DNA of 12,522 nt, taken from Ruminococcaceae bacterium UBA2806 (GTDB lineage: Bacteria > Bacillota > Clostridia > Oscillospirales > Acutalibacteraceae). A program made the translations under genes and the position numbers. Shown here in pieces: positions 6,800 through 12,522 of the stretch. The stretch covers positions 3,693-16,214 of the forward strand of contig DEHG01000125.1 of assembly GCA_002351795.1 (NCBI GenBank). Direction: 5' to 3'. Below the pieces are notes generated by a model. That model was not told the DNA's origin and searched no databases. It saw nothing but the letters and a program-made list of their open reading frames with translations. How positions within the stretch are numbered: position 1 is the first letter of the stretch; the number at the start of each line of letters is the position of its first letter.

Positions 6800-7046
6800 A
6801 TTTATATATATTTATTTTTTTATTATTTCTCACAAAATAACATGACCCATTATGGCACTATCCGCCAAAAAATATAAATAACAATTAGTTTATTATATTC
6901 CGAAACTGTAAAACTCAATTTGAAAATATAGATATCATCAGTCAGAATAATGTTATTTGGAAAAACCAGCTTAATAAGGCTACAGAAGCGGCGGATAGAT
7001 TCAACATTTTTTTTAAACCCCCTTTTCAACTGCTGCAATAATATGC
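6800..7046. other. AT-rich intergenic region between divergent units
   Basis: No convincing gene is present between the zinc-ribbon promoter and the pyr promoter. The open frame on the minus strand at 6850-7101 has no ribosome site and no family resemblance. The only structure seen is a 9-bp perfect inverted repeat, CTATCCGCC at 6858-6866 and GGCGGATAG at 6990-6998, spaced 123 nt apart, plus a T-rich run at 7007-7014. The G+C-rich arms stand out against very AT-rich surroundings. Confidence 0.4.
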
Positions 7047-7052
7047 TATAAT
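7026..7052 (+). promoter_or_regulatory. Extended -10 promoter of the pyrKD operon
   Basis: TATAAT at 7047-7052 is a perfect -10 box preceded by TGC (7044-7046), an extended -10 motif. The T-rich, CAAC-ending stretch before 7030 offers only weak -35 matches. The start of transcription should be near 7059, giving a leader of about 68 nt before pyrK. Confidence 0.65.
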
Positions 7053-7062
7053 AAGCTAAACA

Positions 7063-7095
7063 GCTGTAAGAACCGGAGAAAAAATGGCTTACGGC
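7063..7095 (+). promoter_or_regulatory. Leader hairpin at the 5' end of the pyr mRNA
   Basis: Bases 7063-7070 pair with 7088-7095 to give an 8-bp stem with one G-U pair. The 17-nt loop contains GGAG (7075-7078) and an ATG (7084-7086). With transcription starting near 7059, the hairpin forms at the extreme 5' end of the mRNA. It could stabilise the message or control translation of the short frame that starts in the loop. No PyrR-type binding loop or attenuator terminator was recognised. Confidence 0.4.
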
Positions 7096-7122
7096 AATCA
7101 ACTATCAACTTATAAGGACTGA
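7084..7122 (+). CDS. Possible 12-codon leader peptide before pyrK
   Basis: An ATG at 7084 with GGAG 5 nt upstream opens the frame MAYGNQLSTYKD, which stops with TGA at 7120-7122. This is four bases before the pyrK start. The pyrK ribosome site AAGGA (7114-7118) lies inside its last codons, so ribosomes translating it would pass over or restart at pyrK. No attenuator is visible and the frame could be chance. It is listed because it has a proper ribosome site and position. Confidence 0.35.
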   Translation: MAYGNQLSTYKD

Positions 7123-7126
7123 TCGT

Positions 7127-7885
7127 ATGAAATATGATGCACAGGATTGTCTGCTTGTTGAGAAAAAAAGACTTACGCAGACTATCTTTGATCTCAGACT
7201 TAAAAACGCCGATCTGGCAGAGATCACAAAACCGGGACAGTTTGCTCATCTGTTAGTTCCCGGAAAAACGCTTCGCAGACCGATCTCGATTTGTGATGTA
7301 AATGATGATATCATCCGTCTTGTGTTTGAGGTCAGAGGAGAGGGTACAAGAATTCTTTCCGAAACGGAAGAGGGCAGTGTGATTAATATGATATGCCCCC
7401 TCGGACGTGGCTTTGAAATACCAAAGGATAAAAAGATTATTTTTATTGGCGGCGGTATCGGTGTTCCGCCTATGCTTTACAGTGCAAAAACTGCCGGTGA
7501 AGGCTGTACTGTAATAAACGGCTTCCGTGACAAAAGCGCCGTTATTCTTACCGATGATTTTAAAATTACAGGGTGCAGGTTAATTGAAACGACCGATAAC
7601 GGCAGCTACGGCATACACGGCTTTGTAACGGATCCGCTTAAAGAAATAATTGACGATGCGGATATGATCTGTGCCTGCGGTCCGACGCCTATGCTTAAAA
7701 ATATTGCCGCTATGGCAAAACAACATGGCAAGGAATGTTATGTATCGCTTGAGCAGAGAATGGCATGCGGCGTGGGTGCTTGTCTCGGCTGTGCTGTCGG
7801 TATAAACAGAGAGGACGGAAGCTTTACATACAAGCATGTCTGTAAGGACGGTCCTGTATTCAATGCAGAGGAGGTTGCGTGGTAA
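7127..7885 (+). CDS. pyrK: Dihydroorotate dehydrogenase electron transfer subunit PyrK
   Basis: PyrK carries electrons from PyrD to NAD+ in class 1B dihydroorotate dehydrogenase, the fourth step of UMP synthesis, as a cytosolic PyrK2-PyrD2 complex. The 252 residues show a ferredoxin-reductase fold. An FAD-binding barrel carries LRRPISICDV (49-58), and a nucleotide-binding part carries IFIGGGIGVPPM (105-116) and CACGPTPML (182-190). A C-terminal [2Fe-2S] site is formed by Cys214, Cys219, Cys222 and Cys239. All four cluster cysteines are present and the length is normal. The ribosome site AAGGA is at 7114-7118. It is the first gene of a six-gene run. Its stop TAA shares one base with the pyrD start. 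Confidence 0.96.
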   Translation: MKYDAQDCLLVEKKRLTQTIFDLRLKNADLAEITKPGQFAHLLVPGKTLRRPISICDVNDDIIRLVFEVRGEGTRILSETEEGSVINMICPLGRGFEIPKDKKIIFIGGGIGVPPMLYSAKTAGEGCTVINGFRDKSAVILTDDFKITGCRLIETTDNGSYGIHGFVTDPLKEIIDDADMICACGPTPMLKNIAAMAKQHGKECYVSLEQRMACGVGACLGCAVGINREDGSFTYKHVCKDGPVFNAEEVAW

Positions 7886-8793
7886 TGGCTGATCTTAGTG
7901 TAAATATAGCCGGAGTAGAATTCAATAATCCGATAATTGCCGCTTCAGGTACGATAGGCTTCGGTCATGAGTACGGGGAGTTTTATCCGCTGTCTGTTTT
8001 CGGCGGAATATCCTGCAAGGGTACTACTCTTAAAGAACGTCCGGGCAATCCCCCTCCGAGAATAGCCGAAACTCCTATGGGTATGCTTAATGCGGTAGGC
8101 TTACAGAATCCCGGTGTGGAGCATTTTATTAACGTAGAGCTTCCGTGGCTGAAAAAACAGAATACGGTCGTTATCGCAAATGCTGCCGGAAGCACCGAGG
8201 AGGACTATTGTAAAATATGTGAGATACTGTCAGACAGTGATGTCGATATGATCGAGCTTAATATATCATGTCCAAATGTAAAGGAAGGCGGGGCGCAGTT
8301 CGGAACCTCCCCTGAATCGGTCGGGAAAATAACAGCCGCTGTAAGACGTCATTGTACAAAGCCGCTAATCATAAAGCTGTCCCCGAATGTTGCGGATATT
8401 GCCGCCGTTGCAAGAGCCGCAGAGGGCGCAGGCGCAGATGCAGTATCACTTATAAATACACTTACTGGTATGAGGATAGATATTAATACCCGCCGCCCCA
8501 TAATCAAAAACGTCACAGGCGGAATGTCGGGACCAGCTGTATTCCCTGTTGCTGTAAGAATGGTCTATCAGGTCAAAAAATCAGTAAAAATACCTGTTAT
8601 AGGTCTCGGCGGCATAACTACATGGCAGGATGCTGTGGAAATGATCATGGCTGGCGCTGATGCTATACAGATAGGTACTGTCCTGTTTACAGATCCGTAT
8701 GCGCCGCTAAGAATCTCCGAGGGTCTGCATGGTTATCTTGATACTCATAATATTTCTTCCGTAAAAGAGCTTACGGCAACTGTTGAGGTGTAA
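7885..8793 (+). CDS. pyrD: Dihydroorotate dehydrogenase class 1B catalytic subunit PyrD
   Basis: This is the FMN-binding TIM-barrel subunit that oxidises dihydroorotate to orotate and passes electrons to PyrK. The start is taken as ATG at 7885, in a TAATG overlap with pyrK and 10 nt after AGGAGG (7869-7874). A GTG six bases upstream is possible but sits too close to that site. In the 302-residue product, ASGTIGFGHEY (20-30), ISCKGTTLKERPGNPPPR (42-59), NAVGLQNPG (69-77) and ELNISCPNVKEGG (124-136) are class 1 signatures. Cys129 is the catalytic base expected for class 1B, where class 2 enzymes use serine. Pairing with pyrK confirms the 1B type. The C-terminal GLGGITTWQDAVEMIMAGA is the phosphate-binding end of the barrel. 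Confidence 0.96.
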   Translation: MADLSVNIAGVEFNNPIIAASGTIGFGHEYGEFYPLSVFGGISCKGTTLKERPGNPPPRIAETPMGMLNAVGLQNPGVEHFINVELPWLKKQNTVVIANAAGSTEEDYCKICEILSDSDVDMIELNISCPNVKEGGAQFGTSPESVGKITAAVRRHCTKPLIIKLSPNVADIAAVARAAEGAGADAVSLINTLTGMRIDINTRRPIIKNVTGGMSGPAVFPVAVRMVYQVKKSVKIPVIGLGGITTWQDAVEMIMAGADAIQIGTVLFTDPYAPLRISEGLHGYLDTHNISSVKELTATVEV

Positions 8794-8799
8794 GTATTA

Positions 8800-9420
8800 A
8801 TGACAAAGCTAATAATTGTTCGTCACTGTCAGGCTCTGGGAAATCTTGAAAGATTTTTTCAGGGCAGGATAGACAGCGATATCACTCAGACAGGTCGTGC
8901 CCAGATCGGTGCCGTCGCAGAGCTGCTTTCGGCTGAGCCTATTGATATTATGTACACCAGTACTCTTAAACGTGCAAGACTGACTGCTGAGGGTATAAAT
9001 GTGTATCATGAAGTTCCGCTCCTGATCGATGAAAGATTATCGGAGATCAATGCAGGATCATGGGAAGGTATGCTGATAACTGAGATAGAAAAAAACTATC
9101 CTGATGAATTTCATAACTGGCGTGAAGAACCGGCTGTTTTCCGTGCACCGGAAGGTGAGTCTATGTCGGAGGTATATGACAGGATGAAGGCTGCTGTTGA
9201 TGATATCATCAAGGCAAATGACGGAAAGACAGTCTGTATCGTATCACATGGCTGTGCAATAAAATGTCTTATGTGCTATCTTCACGGCTGGACGGTGGAA
9301 AATGTAGGTAATATCCCGATCGGTACAAATACTTCTGTCAATGTAGTGAAGGCAGACGGGATAAATCCGCCGGAGATCATTATGGAAACATATACAGATC
9401 ATCTTGCTTCTGTCAGATAA
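8800..9420 (+). CDS. Histidine phosphatase family protein (phosphoglycerate-mutase-like)
   Basis: This 206-residue cytosolic protein belongs to the histidine phosphatase superfamily. The core is visible: IVRHCQALGN (6-15) with phospho-accepting His9, STLKRARLTA (54-63) with Arg58, SEINAGSWEG (81-90) with the acid Glu82, and VSHGCAIK (148-155) with the second catalytic His150. The usual RHG is RHC here. It starts 7 nt after pyrD, with GAGGTG at 8785-8790 overlapping the end of pyrD. The substrate cannot be told from sequence. Relatives include phosphoglycerate mutase-like enzymes, alpha-ribazole phosphatase and general sugar- or nucleotide-phosphate phosphatases. Its place after pyrKD may hint at a nucleotide substrate, but this is inference only. 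Confidence 0.9.
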   Translation: MTKLIIVRHCQALGNLERFFQGRIDSDITQTGRAQIGAVAELLSAEPIDIMYTSTLKRARLTAEGINVYHEVPLLIDERLSEINAGSWEGMLITEIEKNYPDEFHNWREEPAVFRAPEGESMSEVYDRMKAAVDDIIKANDGKTVCIVSHGCAIKCLMCYLHGWTVENVGNIPIGTNTSVNVVKADGINPPEIIMETYTDHLASVR

Positions 9421-9433
9421 GGGGTGACTGCAT

Positions 9434-9853
9434 ATGATAATAATGTCAATAGATTACGGCAGAGCGAGGACGGGTATCGCAGTATGCGATAAGGATGAAG
9501 TAGTAGCCTCACCTGTCACTACGATAAAAGAATACAATATGGACTCACTTGCCGCAAAGGTAACGGAGCTTGCAAGAGAAAAGAAAGCTCAGGAGCTTGT
9601 ACTCGGACTGCCGAGAAATATGGACGGCAGTGAGGGCGAAAGCGCCGCAAATGTACGGGTATTCCGTGAAAAGCTAATGGCGCTTTGCGATATTCCCGTG
9701 ACATTAAGAGATGAAAGATGCACAACTGTCACCGCTTATGAATATCTGAATATGAATAATAAAAGAGGGAAAAAGCGTAAAGAGGTAGTTGACAGTGTTG
9801 CAGCTGTTATTATTTTAGAAGATTATCTGAGTTACAGGAGGAATAGATCATGA
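9434..9853 (+). CDS. ruvX: RuvX/YqgF RNase-H-fold nuclease
   Basis: This 139-residue protein has the normal length of the YqgF/RuvX family, described as putative Holliday junction resolvase and in some bacteria implicated in 16S rRNA 5'-end processing. Features are IDYGRARTGIAV (6-17) with catalytic Asp7, LVLGLPRNMDGSEG, DERCTTVTA in the middle, and VVDSVAAVIILEDYL near the C-terminus with a second catalytic Asp. The ribosome site GGGGTGA begins just after the previous stop, 7 nt before ATG 9434. A second ATG three codons on is less well placed. It overlaps the VanZ-like gene by 4 nt (ATGA), so the two are translationally coupled. All active-site motifs are intact. Confidence 0.93.
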   Translation: MIIMSIDYGRARTGIAVCDKDEVVASPVTTIKEYNMDSLAAKVTELAREKKAQELVLGLPRNMDGSEGESAANVRVFREKLMALCDIPVTLRDERCTTVTAYEYLNMNNKRGKKRKEVVDSVAAVIILEDYLSYRRNRS

Positions 9854-10770
9854 CAATTCTTCCAAGTCAGAAGCTGACCATAAGCCAGTTGTATTTAGGG
9901 CTTGCCGCAGGACTTATGCTGTTTCTTCTGCCGAACGACGCAAAAAATCAGATCGAAAACGAGGGCTTCTGCAATGCTTATATAGTATTGATATCGCTTG
10001 TAATAACCGGTGTGCTGTTCTTTATTACAAAGCGTTATGAGGCTATAGGAGTATCTCTGATGACAATGGCTGCCCTGAATACAACATTTTTTATTTTTGA
10101 TATGATAAGAGGTTTTTCTGATGATCCGGCAGAATACTGGCCTGAACTGAACAGATATAAGATAGTAAGTTTGTTTCTGCTGTGGTTTGTGCCGTTTGTT
10201 TTTTGTATAACTCTGCGTCTGCTTGCATCGGGCGGTCGGGATAATAATGAAACAAGACGTGATTTTTCCGGATTCATTGCTTCAAGCATGAAAGCGCTGT
10301 TTATAATTTATGTAATAGTTGTGCTTTTCAAGCTAATAATGCCTGACCGTCCCGGCACTAATAACCGTGAGATCGAATTAATGATATTTTCAAGAATTTC
10401 ATCATGCCTGAACGGTACACATGAAAACGGGCTTGAATATATCTGCTGGCACTGTATAGTTCTTTCTCCGCTTGCATTTTATTTTGCTGTTCTTGTTCCG
10501 AAATTCAAGATATGGCATGTTGCGATCATATCAGCTCTCCTTGGTGTTGCTGTTGAGATAATGCAGTTTATTCTCGGCACTGCGACCGCTTGCACAGATG
10601 ATGTGTTTATGATTATGATAGGGGCAGTTCTTGGTATAGCCTTTAAGTATATAATTGACAAGCTTCGCAGCATTATTACTCACGGAGAAGATAAAAATAT
10701 GCTCAGCTTTGATTATAAGCATCTCCTTGTCAAACCAAAAGGGGAAGCACAGGTCCTGACAGAAGATTGA
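9850..10770 (+). CDS. VanZ-like polytopic membrane protein
   Basis: This is a 306-residue integral membrane protein with hydrophobic segments near 12-28, 43-60, 66-87, 104-126, 145-163, 202-217, 222-242 and 252-270. The last third carries a VanZ-type signature: GVAVEIMQFILG (232-243) with Glu236 and Gln239, then the acidic pair Asp250-Asp251 before a glycine-containing helix ending GAVLGIAFKY. VanZ proteins are small membrane proteins linked to low-level teicoplanin resistance, with unclear biochemistry. This one is longer than classic VanZ and has an unassigned N-terminal membrane half. The C-terminal 35 residues are soluble. Start ATG 9850 has AGGAGGA at 9836-9842 and overlaps ruvX by 4 nt. 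Antibiotic resistance should not be assumed. Confidence 0.75.
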   Translation: MTILPSQKLTISQLYLGLAAGLMLFLLPNDAKNQIENEGFCNAYIVLISLVITGVLFFITKRYEAIGVSLMTMAALNTTFFIFDMIRGFSDDPAEYWPELNRYKIVSLFLLWFVPFVFCITLRLLASGGRDNNETRRDFSGFIASSMKALFIIYVIVVLFKLIMPDRPGTNNREIELMIFSRISSCLNGTHENGLEYICWHCIVLSPLAFYFAVLVPKFKIWHVAIISALLGVAVEIMQFILGTATACTDDVFMIMIGAVLGIAFKYIIDKLRSIITHGEDKNMLSFDYKHLLVKPKGEAQVLTED

Positions 10771-10802
10771 TGAAACTCTTATAGTCGGAAGGAGACATTA
10801 TC

Positions 10803-11636
10803 ATGACGGATATACATTTCAGCGACAGTACAATTATCTTTATTGGTTTAAGCGGAGCTGTTATGATGCTTTTGCCGATCATACTTTTTGCAGTGCTTAA
10901 AGTAAAAAAGAATATTCCGGTAAAGCCTGTATTTGTCGGTGCAATGATATTTGTACTTTTTGCGCTGGTGCTTAAACTGCCGATAGCATATTTATTGTAT
11001 TATGCTGATAATCCTGTTGCAAAGGAGATAAACTCTGATCCATGGCTTTACTTTGTCATCGCAGGAATGCTTGCGGGTATTTTTGAGGAAAGCGGAAGAT
11101 TCATAGCGTATAAGACCCTGCTCAAAAAAGACAGAAACAGGATCACCTCGCTTTCATACGGCGTAGGTCACGGCGGTATTGAAAGCTTGTATATCGGGAT
11201 CCAGATGTTATCATTGATAGCCCTTGCATTGATGGTCAACAGCGGCGGTATAGCTCAGATCACCGGAGATCTGGATCCGGCTCAGACTGCTGTTGCTGAG
11301 GAGCAGATAAGACAGTATGCCGCTTTTGACGGTACGCATGCAGTATTAGGTGTTGTAGAAAGGGCGTCGGCGATATGTTTTCATATAGCAATGTCGTTTC
11401 TTGTATTCAAGGCTGCGAATGATAAAAAAAGCCTGTGGCTTTATCCTTTGGCGGTATTTATCCATGCTTTGATAGATTTTTCCATTGTGTTCACAAAGTT
11501 TGACGTACCGATGTATGTATTTGAAATAGTGTTTGCTTCTGTTTCTGCTTTAGCACTTTTTCTTTCATATAAGTTTGTCTATAAAACCGTCGAGCCGCCT
11601 GAACCGCAATGTGCCGATGAGTTGCCTGAGCAATAA
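10803..11636 (+). CDS. YhfC-family putative intramembrane metalloprotease
   Basis: This 277-residue protein has about seven hydrophobic segments (near 10-32, 42-67, 82-95, 131-146, 189-204, 211-229, 236-259). It matches the YhfC family (formerly DUF2324), placed near the CPBP/PrsW glutamic intramembrane proteases. Expected active-site elements are present within or next to membrane segments: FEESGRF (94-100) with Glu95, Glu96 and Arg99, GVGHGGIE (120-127) with His123 and Glu127, FHIAMS (193-198) with His194, and HALID (221-225) with His221 and Asp225. The C-terminus is a Pro/Glu-rich tail. AAGGAG at 10789-10794 precedes the ATG by 8 nt. It is the last gene of the pyr operon, 32 nt after the VanZ-like gene. 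The substrate is unknown; protease activity is inferred from family motifs. Confidence 0.83.
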   Translation: MTDIHFSDSTIIFIGLSGAVMMLLPIILFAVLKVKKNIPVKPVFVGAMIFVLFALVLKLPIAYLLYYADNPVAKEINSDPWLYFVIAGMLAGIFEESGRFIAYKTLLKKDRNRITSLSYGVGHGGIESLYIGIQMLSLIALALMVNSGGIAQITGDLDPAQTAVAEEQIRQYAAFDGTHAVLGVVERASAICFHIAMSFLVFKAANDKKSLWLYPLAVFIHALIDFSIVFTKFDVPMYVFEIVFASVSALALFLSYKFVYKTVEPPEPQCADELPEQ

Positions 11637-11708
11637 TGCGGGGTTAGCTTCACTCCGTTTTTTCTTAAAATACAGGATATTCTTTCCGTATGGATTACTT
11701 ATGAATAT

Positions 11709-11751
11709 GGGTTGTCGCAGAACGCAGAGTTTTGTGACAGCCCATTTTTTT
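11709..11751 (+). terminator. Rho-independent terminator of the pyrKD-ruvX operon
   Basis: Bases 11709-11719 pair with 11733-11743 in an 11-bp stem with two G-U pairs and a 13-nt loop, followed by A and seven T. It lies 73 nt after the yhfC-like stop, at the end of the six-gene run. The stem reads like the terminator at 133-164, including a G-U pair at the same place. Confidence 0.87.
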
Positions 11752-11854
11752 AAGCAGAACTATAATCATTTCAAAAAAACTTGCAAAAATAAGCTTTATT
11801 GAATTACACCTCATACTTCATTGTAAATATTTTATAAAAAATTACAAAATGTTA
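11752..11854. other. AT-rich spacer after the operon terminator
   Basis: There is no gene here. The stretch contains a loose inverted repeat, TTGTAA near 11821 and TTACAA near 11842, of the sort expected by chance in such AT-rich DNA. I see no other feature before the Dabb gene promoter. Confidence 0.4.
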
Positions 11855-11883
11855 TTGATTAATTTTATTATCTGTGATAATAT
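11855..11883 (+). promoter_or_regulatory. Probable promoter of the Dabb-domain gene
   Basis: TTGATT at 11855-11860 (4/6) and TAATAT at 11878-11883 are 17 nt apart, and TGA precedes the -10 box as an extended -10 motif. The leader would be about 60 nt. It contains the inverted repeat at 11903-11926. Confidence 0.5.
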
Positions 11884-11902
11884 TAATATAAATATATACA
11901 AA

Positions 11903-11926
11903 TAATATGCGTTGTTATGCATATTA
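11903..11926. promoter_or_regulatory. 8-bp inverted repeat in the Dabb gene leader
   Basis: TAATATGC at 11903-11910 is perfectly mirrored by GCATATTA at 11919-11926 with an 8-nt spacer. It sits 25 nt before the start codon and about 20 nt after the -10 box. It could be a repressor operator or an mRNA hairpin. It has no T-tract and is not a terminator. Confidence 0.4.
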
Positions 11927-11950
11927 ACAAAAATAATAGGAGGAAATTCA

Positions 11951-12522
11951 ATGGTTAAGCATATAGTTCTTTGGAAGATCAGAAATGATGACCAAAAACA
12001 GGCTAATATTGACCAGATGATCAGTATGCTGACATCGCTTGTCGGCAAGATCGAAGGTCTTGTTAGTATGGAAATGGGTTATAATTTCAATACAAATTCC
12101 GAATACGATGTAGTTCTCTATGCAACTTTTAAGAATGCAGCCGCTCTGAAATACTATCAGGATCATCCGGAGCATCTGAAATGCAAAGAATTTGTACATT
12201 CAGTAGCTGTGGATCGTACTGCTGCAGATTATTTCTCTGAGGAGGGCGTAAAAACATCCAGACCATTTGACGAGGTTCCGGATGCACCTGTAAAGGAAGA
12301 AATGATAAATGCCCCGACGACACCGCCGGCACAACCCGTATCTCCGATGCCTGTCGCACCGCTTGTACCTCCCGTACCCCCGATGCCTGTTGCACCTCCG
12401 GTACCTGTAACCCCGCCGGCACCGCCTGCACCTCCGACACCTGTGCCGCCGGTCACATCCAAACCATCTGAACCGGAAGAACCAGCACCAATGAAATTCG
12501 ATGATATTCCGCCGGCACCAAT
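11951..12522 (+). CDS. Dabb (stress-responsive A/B barrel) protein with proline-rich tail, 3' end cut
   Basis: 190 codons are visible before the window ends, with no stop. Residues 1-95 match a Dabb domain: MVKHIVLWKI at the N-terminus, helix 18-33, the strand YDVVLYATF at 52-60, helix 62-70, HPEH 72-75, and the closing FVHSVAVDRTAADYF (81-95). Dabb domains are dimeric alpha-beta barrels found in stress-induced plant proteins and in many small bacterial proteins of unknown role. Residues 121-180 are mainly Pro, Ala and Val. They are flanked by two similar units, FDEVPDAP at 106-113 and FDDIPPAP at 183-190. The start ATG has AGGAGG at 11938-11943, 7 nt upstream. There is no signal peptide. Most stand-alone Dabb proteins end near 100 residues, so the tail is an unusual extension. 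Confidence 0.85.
   Translation, partial: MVKHIVLWKIRNDDQKQANIDQMISMLTSLVGKIEGLVSMEMGYNFNTNSEYDVVLYATFKNAAALKYYQDHPEHLKCKEFVHSVAVDRTAADYFSEEGVKTSRPFDEVPDAPVKEEMINAPTTPPAQPVSPMPVAPLVPPVPPMPVAPPVPVTPPAPPAPPTPVPPVTSKPSEPEEPAPMKFDDIPPAP

Noticed and set aside
6850..7101. Minus-strand 83-codon frame in the gap before pyrK
   Set aside because: It overlaps the pyr promoter and leader, has no recognisable domain or ribosome site, and AT-rich composition explains it.
7053..7126. PyrR-type attenuator before pyrK
   Set aside because: The leader is about 70 nt and shows no terminator/antiterminator pair and no recognisable PyrR-binding loop.
9850..10770. Antibiotic (teicoplanin) resistance gene
   Set aside because: Only the VanZ-like signature is present; there are no other van genes and the context is housekeeping, so a resistance role is not supported.
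12229..12462. Minus-strand frame encoding a Gly/Thr-rich, collagen-like sequence
   Set aside because: It is the reverse reading of the proline-rich tail of the Dabb gene; Pro codons read as Gly on the other strand. It has no ribosome site of its own.

Overview
The window reads as ordinary chromosomal DNA of an AT-rich anaerobic Firmicute. Ruminococcus or another Oscillospiraceae member is the best guess. This rests on the DUF6465-type protein, a class 1B dihydroorotate dehydrogenase with its PyrK electron-transfer subunit, strong AGGAGG-type ribosome binding sites, two TTG starts, and protein resemblance. The species is inferred, not shown.

Layout. (1) 1-1290: a minus-strand gene for a Lys/Ala/Thr-rich DUF6465-type protein, with a near-consensus sigma-A promoter and a strong terminator. 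It diverges from a small plus-strand gene for a YtxH-like one-helix protein. After that come a long imperfect hairpin and a non-coding inverted-repeat element of the widespread 'TGTCATTCTGAGCG' type. (2) 1321-4093, plus strand: a nucleoside 2-deoxyribosyltransferase-like enzyme, then a CNNM/CBS/CorC-HlyC transporter overlapping a membrane-anchored ComEC-like metallo-beta-lactamase protein. A perfect 15-bp hairpin at 4111-4150 separates these from the convergent next gene. (3) 4199-6658, minus strand: a large zinc-ribbon protein with a Gln/Pro linker, one membrane helix and a long, presumably extracellular region. (4) 7047-11751, plus strand: one promoter, six closely packed genes and one terminator. 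The genes are pyrK, pyrD, a histidine phosphatase, ruvX (yqgF), a VanZ-like membrane protein and a YhfC-type putative intramembrane protease. The leader has a hairpin whose loop holds the ribosome site and start of a 12-codon open frame ending just before pyrK. (5) 11951-end: a Dabb (A/B barrel) protein with a proline-rich tail, cut by the window edge.

How the genes work together. PyrK and PyrD form the NAD-linked dihydroorotate dehydrogenase of pyrimidine synthesis, and the deoxyribosyltransferase-like gene is a nucleoside-salvage candidate elsewhere in the window. The CorC-like and ComEC-like genes are translationally coupled. The VanZ/YhfC membrane pair rides in the pyr-ruvX transcript without an obvious link to pyrimidines.

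I found no tRNA, rRNA, CRISPR array, insertion sequence, phage gene or defence system, and no clear new multi-gene system. The most interesting signals are regulatory or repetitive: the pyr leader, a shared terminator sequence used twice, a 10-mer recurring in three intergenic regions, and unusual low-complexity protein regions.
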